Assembly (NCBI GenBank): GCA_036362985.1 | Contig: JAYGXS010000003.1 | Coordinates: 38,951,503 to 39,015,502 of the forward strand | Direction: 5' to 3' | DNA from: Ligula intestinalis | Lineage: Eukaryota > Platyhelminthes > Cestoda > Diphyllobothriidea > Diphyllobothriidae | Length of the DNA stretch: 64,000 bases | Part shown: piece by piece, positions 20,890-32,447 of the stretch | Position numbering within the stretch: the stretch's first letter is position 1 | How the letters are laid out: each line of letters opens with the position of its first letter | Translations under genes and position numbers: made by a program | The notes under the pieces: generated by a model | The model's input: only the letters and a program-made list of their open reading frames with translations | The model's database searches: none | Told to the model about the DNA's origin: nothing

Positions 20890-22380
20890 ATCTGTGTGCT
20901 TAAGAAGGGGTATGTTGTAGGTTTTTTTCCTGTTTTCCAAGAGTTCGAACGGTGATAAAGAGGCTTCTTGCCAATAAAACCTTATTAAACGTTCCAAGGA
21001 TACATCCGGTGGTTCGGCGTGCTTTCGAGACTATCAGGGCACAGTGCTCTGACAAATTGAGACTATTAGAAAAGGATATGCCCAAATCCTTGCTAACATT
21101 TGGGACATTTAGTTCGTGGCCGTCAATGCTTTATTCCGGTTGATGATCGTCACCAAAAACCATAACAGAACATTTGTGCCATGAAAGGGTGAGGCGCCAT
21201 GTGCAGCAACACTGGGCGAAGGCTCGAGCACGATCTTGCGATAAGCAACTTTTAAATCATCAGCGTACATGAAGGGTCTGCCATACTGGAAACAATCTGA
21301 AAGGTCGTTGACAAACAGGCAAAATAGCAGCAGCCCTTGTAAACTAACCTTCATAACTCCACTCCTCACTTGCGTGGGGTTGGAGATAACATTGGAAGTT
21401 TTTAGTCGTTGTGTGCGAGCATCCAAATAGGAAGATATGAAGTTCAGAGGCTTGCTACCTATGCCGAAAGAGGCCAGTTTCAGAAGGAGGAGGTTATGAT
21501 CGACCCGATCAGAGGCTATAATAAAATCAAAATGTACGGTATAAAGGGCAAAACTGTTGTCTCTAGATTGTAGCACATAATCAAAGAAAGAGAGCTGGCA
21601 GGTGTCACAAGATCTTTTTTTCAAGAAATCCATGTTGAGCTGCATTGAGCAGGTTGTTCTCTGTAAAGTGCCGCATCATCTTTTCGTTGATAAATATATA
21701 AAGGTCTCCAAGGTCTTCGAGGCTGTGGGAAGTGTATTTGTTGGCCTAAAGTTGTCAAATGACGTCGATCGGCCATGCATGGGAATAGGCAATGTTTGCG
21801 ATTCCTTCCACAACGAAGGAAAGGTTCCACACTCAATGGCAAGATTAAATATCCTACAAAGAATAAACGGAAAAATATCGTTCACACTAGCTTTTAGAAG
21901 GCTTACTGGGATGCCATCTTGTACAGGACTATGAGATTGACGAGAACGATGAATGGCTACAGTCATGTCCCAGAGGGTAAAACTGATGGTTTCGAGAACG
22001 GCACCCGTCCAAGCCTGAATAGCCGGGGTGCAGCACACGAGCTTTCACTAAACGTTTCGGATAGGAAAGAATTGAAACTATCGGCGGTCAACTTATCGTA
22101 AACTATGGCGTTTTTTAAGGCTTCTTGAAGTATAGGGTGTTGCGTTTTCCTCTGCGCTTTTACTGTACGCGAAAAGAGTTTCGCAACATTTAGGGAAGGG
22201 TTTACAGCGAAGTTGGCCTCATCGGCTATCTGCTTTTCTTCGTAGAGCTTCTAAGTCTGCTCAAAGATCAGTGTGATCAAGGGCAAAATGGAAGTGTCTT
22301 TCTGCTGATGCAAACGACGAGAGAGTCTTCGCATCCTACGACGGAAAAACGGAGGAACGTACACTTCATCTTTGACATGT
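20890..22380 (-). mobile_element. CR1-like non-LTR element, RT fragment
   Basis: From right to left on the minus strand: a linker (FFRRRMRRLSRRLHQQKDT near 22330, then NPSLNVAKLFSRTVKAQRKT), the RT entry QDGIPVSLLKASVNDIFPFI and LWKESQTLPIPMHG (21676-22038), then MDFLKKRSCDTCQLSFFDYV, a palm block decayed to FDFIIASDRVDHNLLLLKL, and GVMKVSLQGLLLFCLFVNDL. The catalytic YADDLKVAY is intact (about 21240), followed by GISFSNSLNLSEHC at 21085. Stops and shifts interrupt it. It is a different subfamily from the 40.7-kb element. Confidence 0.75.
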
Positions 22381-22439
22381 ATTATTTTCTTACGTGTGAT
22401 AAAATGGAGAATGAGTGGATCCAGCACTTTGTACAGTGT

Positions 22440-23260
22440 ATGGGTTCAAACATTTATATTTGAAAAATTCAGACCAGTCATGAGCGTTTAGATATGCCGG
22501 TAGTTCCGCCGTGTTTGCTGATCGGAAGTCATGATACAAACTAAATTTTTGGGAAAATGTTTTGTCTGCCAATATATACAATGATGGGTGAAACATTGAT
22601 AAAAATTAACCAGGCCTATAAAATGGTGTGCATCCTGAAAGGAAGTGGCAATCGGGAACCTGCGAATAGCCGAAGCTTTGGTATCTATCGAATGATAACC
22701 GAAAGCATCTACGTGATGTCCTAGGAAGAACAGCGGGAGCACACAAAACGCATTTAGAAGCATTAATGAACGCCCAAAATTGGTTCAATCGCCAAAAAAG
22801 AGAGATGTTAATGTACGTGTTCGAGCTCATTGACATCAACAAAAAGGAAGGGTAACTCGCGGAGGACTTCGCTAAGCGGGGTTGCAGAGTGCAAGTGGCG
22901 TCCCGACAAACTCGAACAGAGCGTAGTATGTTGATATCACCGTTTTGAAATGTCTTCTGCAGCAATGGATATTTTGTGGAAGGCTCTCGCTGGTCAATAC
23001 TCGAAAACTTTTTTCACCGGCTACGCTAGATAAGAAATCGTGGAGCCGCGGATGTGGGCATCTATCGGGCACAGTGCGGGTGTCCAATTGTCGGTAATCC
23101 CAGCATGGGTGCCAACCAAGGAGAGAATTTTTACACATCATATGCAGAGCGGCATGGACTAGTGGAAAGCCTAACTATGCCTAGCTCCATTATATGATTG
23201 AATTCAGCCTTTGCAATAGCCAACCTATCAGTGGCAAAACGACAAGGATCGCAATTAAAA
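22440..23260 (-). pseudogene. Gypsy reverse transcriptase fragment
   Basis: DRLAIAKAEFNHIMELGIV near 23220, then DYRQLDTRTVPDRCPHPRLHD (23090), LFEFVGTPLALCN (22880) and FLGHHVDAFGYHSI, HHFIGLVNFYQ (22600-22730). These are blocks of Ty3/Gypsy RT in the right order and in several frames. No LTRs were found around it. It is much more decayed than the 3.6-8.4 kb copy. Confidence 0.72.
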
Positions 23261-23629
23261 ACGGGTTGGTTAAATTGTGAGGGTCTTGTGATAGATGGAA
23301 ATTCCGAAAGAAAACGATGATTGGGAGTAGACGATGGGATTGTTTAAATGTGTGGGTAAGGTGATGAAATGATACGAGTTGAAAATGTACAGTATAAAAA
23401 TGTCAAAGGATGAACTAATTTTTGGCACTTGATACCAATGAAAAAACCAAAGCAGGATGTAAATCAGCTCCAAGAATGGCAGTATGAATATCAGAAATAG
23501 TAATTTTCCAGCAAAATGAATGCCGTAAACCCATATAAAGACTTTGGGTTCGTTGACCAAATGTTTAATTGGGGTTATTTTTAGCTGCTTGAAGAGAAAA
23601 TGAAGAGTTAATTACTTACAGTCAGTCGA

Positions 23630-24110
23630 AATGGATGGACTTGGACTAATATCAGCGCCCGTGTCGCCGATGAAAGTGCAACAGGAAGTTAGCGACTTGG
23701 AGAGGATAGAACGAAAAAGTTCGTCGGCATTACATGACAGCAGGAATTTTTCGGACGAAGTGCGTTGTACTTACCCGGAGAGCGGCAGTGGTAGTTACTG
23801 GATCGATAATTGTGATTGCACTAACAAAAAAAGTCAGCTGTAGTTTGGCCAGGAAAGGGGGACCTCGGGCGCCGAGTAATCGAAGTTCTGCGATGGTTGT
23901 AGAAACGGGTTTTCCGAAACTGGGGAACTTAAAGGGTGAGAGCATCTAGGCGCCTTACGACGTCTTCGATGGTGGGTGTCGTTACGGGCCGAGTAAGAAC
24001 ATTCACGGACAGAGGCGGTAATAAGTAATCGATTATACGATCAGCTGTCTCAGTGAGCACTTAAAATGGCGTGGAACGGATGATGAGAGAAAGGATGATT
24101 TAAACTGTGA
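23630..24110 (-). pseudogene. Possible Gypsy protease and gag end
   Basis: On the minus strand at about 23640-23680 the segment CCTFIGDTGADIS has the D-T-G-A-D-I-S pattern of retroelement aspartic proteases. It lies about 400 bp upstream (in element sense) of the RT fragment, as expected. A VVRRLDAL stretch at about 23940-23980 could be the end of gag. The evidence is short. Confidence 0.4.
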
Positions 24111-24129
24111 AGGGCAGCCGCTGGAGGCA

Positions 24130-24760
24130 GTGCTGCTTGAACCTGACTTCGTTCAGCTTTTTTTCCTTCAGCTAGCTGCTCCGGGCGTATAAGAAACTGT
24201 GTGGGCTCCCTAGTACCAACGTCATGGACAACTGGACGGTTTCTGATGCCTACACAGTGACCAATGGAATAAAACAGGGCTATGTCCTCGCGCCCACCCT
24301 CTTTAATCTCGTGTTTTCTGCCATGCTGTTGGATGACTTACGTGAAGAGCGTCCCAGGATTTTTATTAACTACAAAACGAATGGGCACCTTCTCAACATC
24401 CGACGTATGCAGCCCCTACGCGCGTCTGCACGACCACAGTTAATGACCTGCTGTTTGCGGAAGACAGCGCTCTCAACACCACCACCACAGAAGTGAACAC
24501 GCAGTGGAGTATGAAACTGTTCACCGTGTGTTGCACAAACCCCGGTCTTACCATCAGCACGGATTAAGCAGCGGTCCTGCATCCAGCACCACCTACTGCT
24601 GACTAAAATGCTCCCTGTATAAACGTCAAAGGCACCACGCTCAAAAACGTGGGGGACATCGTCAATCTTGGCAGTACGCTAGGCCGCAACACTAGAATTG
24701 ACGACGAGATTACTTAAGCAGTTCACATACGAACAAAGTTTGACTGCGTAAAGACTCTTT
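24130..24760 (+). pseudogene. RTE-like non-LTR reverse transcriptase fragment
   Basis: From 24224: DNWTVSDAYTVTNGIKQGYV, LAPTLFNLVFSAML, then INYKTNGHLLNIRRM. After a frame change: LLFAEDSALNTTTTE (the catalytic FADD reads FAED) near 24450, and later DIVNLGSTLGRNTRIDDEI. This is the RTE-type RT layout with the NGVKQGCVLAPTLF signature. The 5' and 3' parts are missing. Confidence 0.8.
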
Positions 24761-24769
24761 TCCCTCCAT

Positions 24770-25500
24770 TATAGACAAAAGAGGCGTGAACTTAATGCAA
24801 CATTTAAGTTACTAAGGGGAACTTGCGTGGATCTCAAGTGGGAGGATAGCTTTGAAACGGCCCCGAAAAGGAGACTCAGGAGACATGATTGCCAGTTGAC
24901 GAAGGAATTTAGCCACCCAAACCAATGCGCATCCTTCTTCTCTAAAAGGGTCGTTCGACAGTGGAAATCTTTGCCAGAGTCTGTTGTGTATTCATCCAAC
25001 GTGGACTTGTTCAAGATTTGTCTGGACAATCATTTGTTCAAGTCGAATTCATAAACTCAGGAGCTCACCTAACATAAATGACTATAAACAAACATAGTGC
25101 CCGATTCATTTCAGCAGAGACTGCATTTACACTAAAGATGGTCCAAATGGATATTTCATCTGAAAGTTTTGTAGGCTGATTTACCGCGAACGCATCACCT
25201 TGTCAACCATTCATATTTCCAAATTATTTTGATGCACTTTTGCATAATAGAAGAATGAAAGACTTTCTCTGGGTCCACGAGTGTATTTTTCCGAGGCTTC
25301 GAACTTTTCCCGCGTGCTCATTGTCAAGAAATGAAAAAAATGTGGAGATCACAGTTATCACTTTTGCATAGAAAAGTGATCTGTAACAATTTTTCCATAT
25401 TCCACTACACTTTACGCATTCATGTACCGTTTTAATGGAGTTTTTCAGGGGTTCAGTCATTTACTCCAAATAAACTGACTGATACTGACCCCATTACTGT
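24770..25500 (+). mobile_element. CR1-like 3' fragment with tail
   Basis: The frame at 24827-25054 is the C-terminal block of CR1-like proteins: CASFFSKRVVRQWKSLPESV, then NVDLFKICLDNHLF and a stop. About 430 bp of 3' UTR follows and ends in AAATAAACTGACTGATACTG near 25490, a tail type also seen at the ends of the other CR1-like copies. Confidence 0.68.
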
Positions 25501-25649
25501 CCTTAACGTCGACCATCATGGTCACCACGCTTACCTTTATCCATCCCTCCAACACTCCATTTGACCCCATTCACACTCTATCTGACAATCACATATTTCA
25601 ATCGGTGTGGTTGGTCACTTGCGAATTTGCCGCAAAAATAAAAAAAGGA

Positions 25650-26693
25650 AGCAACAAGTTATGCTGTTCCTAAAACAGAACCATCTGCTTTCCAATGTCT
25701 AGTACGGCTTTTGTAGGGGTAGGTTCTGTGTATCGAATTTGCCCTACTGCTTAGAAAGCTGGACTGAAGCAGTAGATAGAGGGCACACGGTGCACGTTGT
25801 CTACGTTGACTTAAGAGGTCTTCAAAAGCATGCCATATCATCGACTTCTTTAAAGACTCAGCCGCATAGGAGGCTTCTGGCTTGGATAGAAAACTTTTTG
25901 ATCGGCTGCTCGCAAAATATCAATATCGGCGACAAGTAGTCGGCAAATGTTTCGATTGAGATTGCGGTTCTCCAAGGCTCCGCTCTCGGACCTATTTTGT
26001 TGATTGTCTACATCAACGGTTGTGTCAGCAAAATGGGTTGGGATATCGCGATGTCTGCCGATGATATCAAGCTCTGGCGCGTCATTCGAACTGCGGCTGA
26101 CGAAGAGGACTTGCAGGCAAATCTGAATCGGCTGAGAAAATGGTCAAAGGACTGGCTCTTACCGTTTAACGCGAGCAAGTGCAATTTAATTCGAGCCGGC
26201 AAATTCAGCCCTTCGAACCGTATAGTTTATCTGCTAAATGGTAAACCATTGAATGAGGTAGAAGCTCAGAAGGACTTGGGAGTTCGGATCACGCCCTAGC
26301 TTAAACGCTCCCTGCATTGTGCAAAGGTGGCCAAGTCTGCAATGTCGGTTCTATACCTCATCAAGCGAACTTCTTCTGCCTACAACGACGACTGCTTCAC
26401 AAAATTCTTCGGAACTTTCGTGCAGCCGCAACTGGAATCCGCTATCCATGCTTGGAGACCCTGGGCCGTAAAAAACATCAACATCCTCGAAAAGGTTTAT
26501 AGGCACGCTGCCAAACTTTTTATTGGGCAGGGCTTGCAGTCTTATGAAACACGGCTGTCGAATGTCAACCTCTTTCCATTGCGCTACAGGCAGCTTTAGG
26601 GGGAAAACTGATCTTAACATTCCGCATTTTACGTCTACGGGACAGTTGTCTTGTACCAGGAGATTTCTTCGAGTTAGCAACAACAACGAATTT
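25650..26693 (+). mobile_element. CR1-like element, RT part (interrupted by a PLE)
   Basis: RT blocks in several frames: an AFVGVGSVYRIC-like region near 25700, ESWTEAVDRGHTVHVVYVDL (25756), WIENFLIGCSQNINIGDK, LIVYINGCVSKMGWDIAM, the catalytic SADDIKLWRV (26056), LLPFNASKCNLIRAG, AQKDLGVRITP then a stop, then YLIKRTSSAYNDDCFTKFFG and KLFIGQGLQSYETRLSNVNL (26550). It ends at 26693, inside the conserved ATTT block, and resumes at 27701. Confidence 0.8.
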
Positions 26694-27700
26694 TAAGAAG
26701 TCAAGATAGGCGAACGAACGTTTTCGATTAATTCATCATCAGGCGTGTAAAATAATATAAGGGGGTAGACTGAGTAAAAGTTGAAGCAACCAATCAACGG
26801 TATTTAAGGGGGAGGATAATTGTTAAGAGAGCTCAAAGAGGGGCAGCGGGGAGGGGTGTCCCCCAAGTAGTTCATATCAACAATAGTTTCGTTCTTTGCG
26901 GCATCGTGACACCAGTTGTCACTGTCTGCTCATGATCTCGCGGCATGCTGAAAAGGGTAAGGATGGAAGTTGAGTTTGTTCTCGGCCACGGGAGCCTTAG
27001 GGCCACTATAAAGGCTTTCTGCGCACACAAGTCCGGGTTTGTGAGTCATATTGCCACGGCTTCTGCCGTTGCAAGTATCCGTTGACACAGGAATTTGGAG
27101 TGTTTCGCTGGTACTTTATACAGGAGTCGAAAGGCTTCGTTAACGTCTACCTGGTGACCGCTGTCAACCAAGTGAGCCAAAATTGCACTAGATATTGACG
27201 TAACCTCGCCTTTGTTTAATCAGGCAGGATGGTGTTCCCGCATGCGTTTGGATAGCCGCCTCGTTGTTCGACCAATGTAACTTACCCCAAAGGAGCATGT
27301 AAAGTTGTAGATGCACATTGATGAGGTATGGAACAGGAGTTTATCCTTGCCTTTAAGACGAAGAAGTGGAGTGCTTGAAAATACCACTCTTAACTTAGCT
27401 GCTGGATAAGTACGTGCGATTGCAGCGTTCATGCGAAGCTGTAGAAGTTCGCTTGCTGAATCACCTTGAAATGGCAATGTAAGAAATGAGGTAATCTTCT
27501 CAGCCGTCGGTACTTCTGATTTTGGTGGACCTTCTTCCATACACTTATTGATGAACTTCTCGAGATATCCGTTTTCTTGTAGGGTGTTTTTAATGAGAAC
27601 GAGTTATTTCTCCAGTGTCTCTGGGGAGCAGATTCTCCCGTTCGTTCATTCGCCTATCTTGACTTCTTGAATGCTCAAATGGGTGTCATCGCTGAACTTA
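26694..27700 (-). mobile_element. Truncated Penelope-like element with terminal inverted repeats
   Basis: A 1007-bp insertion flanked by a 12-bp direct repeat (AACAACGAATTT at 26682-26693 and 27701-27712). On the minus strand it encodes the C-terminal half of a PLE protein: an AARTYPAAKLRV-like part, the GIY-YIG core CIYNFTCSFGVSYIGRTTRR (about 27270-27320) and the HLVDSGHQVDVNEAFRLLYK block. RT is absent. The ends are inverted repeats: AAGAAGTCAAGATAGGCGAA near 26695, and its reverse complement with a 4-nt insertion near 27645-27670. It is related to the PLE at 57-60 kb. It has a hammerhead-like motif near its 3' end. Confidence 0.85.
26708..26746 (-). ncRNA. Candidate hammerhead ribozyme, degenerate copy
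   Basis: On the minus strand: CTGATGA (26736-26742), a short helix II of two pairs with one bulged U, GAAA (26722-26725), helix III AAC-GTTC-GTT, then the cleavage triplet TTC. Helix I would start with GC/GC but has a C-C mismatch at its third pair. The placement at the PLE end matches the better copies at 57 and 59.7 kb. Confidence 0.45.
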
Positions 27701-28620
27701 AACAACGAATTTGATAGGCTATCCTCTCAAATTACGTGTGAATAGGGCCAAGCTGGATGCTCGGAAGCACTGCTTCTCCAAAATGGTGGTCAAAGCGTGG
27801 AATACGCTTCCTCAAGTGTCGTTATGTCAGAATCCCTAGAGGTATTTAAGCGAGAGTTGAAGCGACATAGCAGTGCGCACTATACTGCAAACCGAATGCC
27901 GCCGAAAATCTACAATTATAAAAACTACTTTCTATAGTTAAGCACTCTTAGTTTTATAGCATAGCATTTTAGGAGGGTTCCACTTCAAGCAGGTTGTCTA
28001 CTTACGGTGAATCGTAATACCACTAATAATATTAGCAATATTTTCAGTAGAATTGATATATATGCTGTTTTATAACGCACTTCCACCATTAGACCCTTGC
28101 GAAGGTCTCAACGGTTTTCCCTGTTTAGCTATCTGCGTATCGTGATGAACCCGTCAGTGATCGCATCAGCCAAATCTGTTGGCCTAAACACGCACAATTG
28201 GTTCAACCCGCAGCTGACTGTTGACAATGCGGGCAGATGTTTCTGTTTTTCCAGCCTTGTCGGCGAACTCTACAATCAGCAAGGAAGAATCAGGCCGCAT
28301 CTTCCATACTTGGTGATGATCCTGGTGACCTTTGCAGTGCCCCCTCCCGTTCGAATCTACCCCAAGAGCGAAATGTTTGTTCTCCTAAACCCCATACCTC
28401 CCCCCACACGAGAGCGACAGTTTTTCTCCTAAAAAATCCTTAGGAGTTGTTTTCACTCTCTGCTCCTTTTTTACCACCTCCTGAATCAGGACAGTTCGCC
28501 TTGCCAACCAACTGAGATGCGATTTTTCTGTTACCATGACATATATGAACAAACAGGGAACTCAAAGGCAACTTACCTACAATTCTCTCAATAGACTGAC
28601 TCGGATACTGAATTTATCGT
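27701..28620 (+). mobile_element. CR1-like element resumed: C-terminus and 3' UTR
   Basis: After the 12-bp target duplication the frame goes on with YPLKLRVNRAKLDARKHCFS and KMVVKAWNTLP, then stops. The 3' UTR holds an ENE-like structure at 28416-28460. It ends with a CAAAGGCAACTTACC stretch and an ATAGACTGACTCGGATACTG tail near 28610. Confidence 0.75.
28416..28460 (+). promoter_or_regulatory. ENE-like structure, copy 2 (compact)
   Basis: Lower helix GACAG (28416-28420) with CTCTC (28456-28460), 4 of 5 pairs. Five T. Upper helix CTCCTAA (28426-28432) with TTAGGAG (28440-28446), 7 of 7, over a 7-nt loop. Then TTGTTTT and CA. The 3' U-run has one G. Confidence 0.55.
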
Positions 28621-30410
28621 GCAGAGACTGGTAAACTATCACGAAAAAATACCAGGTACCACAGACTTCGCTATCCAAAATGCCCTCGGCCATACACTCA
28701 TGGCATGGGCCTGTTAGATCACATGGACACACAATATAGTGGTATGCACTGCGAAGTTGGCACATTTAGCACATCCTGCACATAATTCATCACTCCTGTC
28801 CCACCCATTCCCCTGGTACGATCGTCACGAACACCAGCTCTGCAACTCCAGCATCCACCAATCTATCCAGTCCACGCTGAAATCACACATTCACATCACA
28901 CATCAGCCTGCTCGGCCAACTGCAAATCCATCACACAGAGACTGGGGAACCAATGCCTGGACAATTAACCCATAGCAGAGACCGGCATCTTCATTGCCCA
29001 CACCGCTCTCACACGTTCACTAACGGTATGGGGCTGTTAGACTGCATGCGCAAACACGAAAGCCTGCAAAACAATGCAGTTGGCATCAGCACATCATTAT
29101 GCTGCTCCCCATTAGCATCTTCATCAACCACAGCCTCGCCAACATAAACCCACACTACACACATTTTATTGACAATACACCCACTGAAAGCCACATTCGC
29201 CTGTCAAAGACCAGCCAGATACGCTTCCAATGACTTAATCAATGCACGGTCAGACCGATCATTGTCCCGCCATCTCCATGATAACGATTCGTCTTCATGC
29301 AAACACCTGACCTCAAAGTAATTGCCCCCCCCAGGTTATATAGTTACTGTTCCGTTGAATTCTTGGGCTAAGCCTCTACATTATTGTATTTGCATTATGA
29401 CTTGTTATGTGCTAGCACTACTTAATATGATTACTAGCATAAGCACCCCTAGTATTGGGATGTCCTCACTACTAGCAGTCACAAAGTAAGAAATACTTAG
29501 GAATGTCAGTCTTTTTATTTAATATTTGTTTGTATTTGTGGTACAAGTGATCTTATTTGTTTATTTATTGCCAGTTTTACAGGCAAGGTCAAAAGAGATG
29601 TATAGTGATGGTTTGAGCCGACAGTGAAAAACCCCAAAATTATCTTTTTAGGGGTTTTCAGGAGAAATACTACAGCTCTTTGAGTGATTGAAGTTGGGGA
29701 CGGTGAAAGACTGAAATATGAACATAGTGTTCTAAGGCTCCCTTGAGTGTTATGTATCCGGTTTTTATGCACCAAAGACATCTATCAGCAAACGGCTGCT
29801 CATTGTCGGCTAATGAAGTAGCCCGGCTGCAGAGTCAGCACCACTGCTCTCAACATAAAGCCGGGCACGGGGTTCAGAGTGCTTAAGTTCTGTTAGAGCG
29901 CAAGATTGGGTAAAGAACGCTCTGATGTATTAATAGAAGAACCTTTTTGTTCTGAAATGACCTATTCCTATAAGGAAGTCGGACATTGAGGGGCACTGAC
30001 GCTCGCGAATGACCTTGAGCCCGACTAGACCCAACTGTAATTCCTGGTCTCCAACGTGGACTGTTTGGATTCTGATACCATTTCACCAGTACTGTTTTGG
30101 ATATTATCGCTTCAATTGTACGAGCGAAAGTACCTTCTGCAACTCGTGAAAATCGTTATTGTGCCGTACTTCATCAGAAAACGGAATTAAAGTGGAATTT
30201 CTTTCTCAAGTCATTGAACTGAAGTCGCAGCCTACAACCAAAGCAAGTAAGAACAGCCTGAAAAAACAACCAGTGACTATGGCGTCAAGCATTTTTGAAG
30301 ATCAGCATTTATTTAGTACTTTGAAGACATACAAATGGCTATGTCGTTCCTGAATATCCTGCATATTGTTTATACATATTTAAAAGTAAAAGTAAAATTT
30401 TGTTCAGCTT
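28621..30410. other. Non-coding stretch with a simple hairpin
   Basis: No gene. At 29630-29656 a perfect AACCCC/GGGGTT stem lies in AT-rich DNA, near GACAGTG (29620) and CAGGAGAAAT. It recalls a minus-strand ENE-like region, but its 5' U-run is replaced by A, so I do not count it. A gapped duplication of a region with GGGCTGTTAG-like sequence lies at about 28700 and 29030. Confidence 0.4.
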
Positions 30411-30686
30411 TCAGGATAGGCAAACAGGTTACTGAACAGTCGGAAACAGTCCATTCTCGACCTATCAAGATAGTCTTGGATGACAAAGAACAGGTGAACT
30501 TGGTTCTGTCTCGGAAAACAGCCCTCCACCACTCACATAAACGGTGATTTTTCAGCCGGACTACTCTCCAGCAGAACGTCAGAAACGCCGAGAATTGGTG
30601 GCGGAACTACAGGGGAGAGAGAGAGCTGGAGAGAGCAATCTGGCTATATTCAGGGGACGAATAATACAGAAAACCACCATAGTGCT

Positions 30687-31799
30687 GTGGAAGCAGCCAA
30701 TACTGATGACGGCTGCGGTCCAGTAGTACTGGCGAACTCGCGCCCAAATGAATTGGGTGCTGCAAAGTCTCGCCGACAAAAATTATTGTATGCCAACGCT
30801 CAGAGTGTATTCTCGAAGTTTGATGAACTTCGAATCCAGGTAGCCGATGAGTCACTTGATGTTATTGCAATAACAGAACTATGGCCATCACAGGGCATCA
30901 GTGAGTCCGAAGTAGTGCTGTCCGGATACCAATTGTTCAGACGAGACCGAGTTGAACGCCAGGGTGGAGGAGTTGCTATGTATGTAAAGAGCGAATTAGG
31001 TGTGTGCGAGAGGCCTGAAAGGATTACCCATGGTATGGAGGCTATTTGGCTGACAATTAAGGCACGGGGGTCGCAGCCCCTGGAAGCTGTTACCGTCTAC
31101 CGACCACCGCGATCAGACACTGATACAGATGCGTGTTTACTGGTGCGCATAAAGGAGATACATAATCGACCTGATGTTGTACTCATGGGTGATTTCAATG
31201 CACCCAGCGTAAGTTGGCACGCTTTGCGGGCGAATTGTTCTAAAAATGCCTTTGATCACCACCTTCTAAAAACAACACTCTTGAGTCTTCTCACACAACA
31301 CGTCCTCGTTCCAACTAGAGCACGTGGAGGGCAACAGGCTAGTTGTTAAGACTTTAACTTCACCAAGCATCCCGACAGTAAAGACGAGGTATGCTGCCTA
31401 CCTCCACTAGGTCCAAGTAATCACACTGTACTTTCGTGGGATTATGGTCTATGTTTGTTACCCCTTACAGTAGACGAGCCAAGGTCAAATATATGGCAAG
31501 GCGACTTCTCTCAAATGAGAGTAATGGCATCACAAATAGACTGGGGCCTTCTTTTCTCCGGGGATGTCACTGAGGACTGGAATAAATTTAAGGAGTGGTT
31601 GTTGCATCTAATGCACTGTCGTTGTCCACTTTCAGTGCCCAAAGTATCTAGCCGAACTCAATGGCCGAAAAGAGATCTCAAAATAGAGATTAATAAAAAA
31701 GGAAAGCTTTGGAAGAAGTTTTGCAACAAATGCTGCAACGAAGCTTGTGAACAGTACAAAACACAGCGGGACAAGTTAAAAATGGTTTTAAATGGATGA
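30687..31799 (+). pseudogene. CR1-like endonuclease and linker
   Basis: One frame with a single internal TAA (31347-31349). Endonuclease motifs: LLYANAQSVFSKFDELRI, AITELWPSQ, FRRDRVERQGGGVAMYV, MGDFNAPSVSWH, then QQASC, the stop, and LGPSNHTVLSWDY. The linker reads IWQGDFSQM, WPKRDLKIEINKKGKLWKK and ends at a TGA. It is an apurinic-type nuclease that would nick target DNA; here it is dead. Confidence 0.85.
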
Positions 31800-31980
31800 C
31801 GGGACGTTGCGAGCGATTTACTTTGCCGAGCTGCCAAAAATCCAAAGTGTTTATACTGTTATTTAAGGAAAAGCACACGCAACAGAAACCCGATTCCTGT
31901 TATGCAAAATGATGATGGTCTCGAAATCACTGACTGTAATACCAAAGCAGAATATTTTGCTGAGATCGTTCAGTCGGTTT

Positions 31981-32447
31981 ATAGGAGTTAAGGCTAAGAC
32001 GATTAACCCTAACAGCTACAGTCTTCGAGGCCCGCTTCCTTAAGGTGAACAGAGTAGACAGTGGGAAAGCCAGATTGTTAGGAATATTTTATTCTGCAGA
32101 AGGATGGAAGAATCGATTGTGAGAGAGTTATCTATCGGAGAACACGTCCGGCCACGAGGTGGCCCAGTGCCGAAGTCCTGTCTAGAGAGCAGACATTCGA
32201 GCCGCCAGCTTTGGCTGCAACCGAGAAGGCCATTGATTGGACCACGGGTACGCGAACTGGCATGGACGCCTTACTAAGTGCGTCAGTGCGTCTGGCGGTA
32301 GCATCACCCTAGAGCTTTGTCCAGATCAATTGAGATCAAGCCACTGTGAGTTGAGGCCAGAATGGGGGAAACATTGTGCGTACGTTTGGATGCGCCTCAG
32401 TTGCGCGTCAGTTTCGTCTGGCAGCAGTGGCGGTAGGGTCCACTACA
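31981..32447. mobile_element. Unclassified 467-bp insertion
   Basis: The insertion separates QSV from FTMEPTFVANVD of the RT protein. GGTTT is present on both sides (31976-31980 and 32448-32452). Removing the segment with one GGTTT restores the frame and the family alignment. It has no long frame, no terminal inverted repeats and no tRNA-like boxes that I can see. It holds two similar GTCTGGC(A/G)G stretches. Confidence 0.6.

Noticed and set aside
29618..29672. Possible fourth ENE-like stem, on the minus strand
   Set aside because: The stem is CCCC/GGGG and the 5' U-run is replaced by A, which gives one continuous hairpin without the U-rich internal loop.
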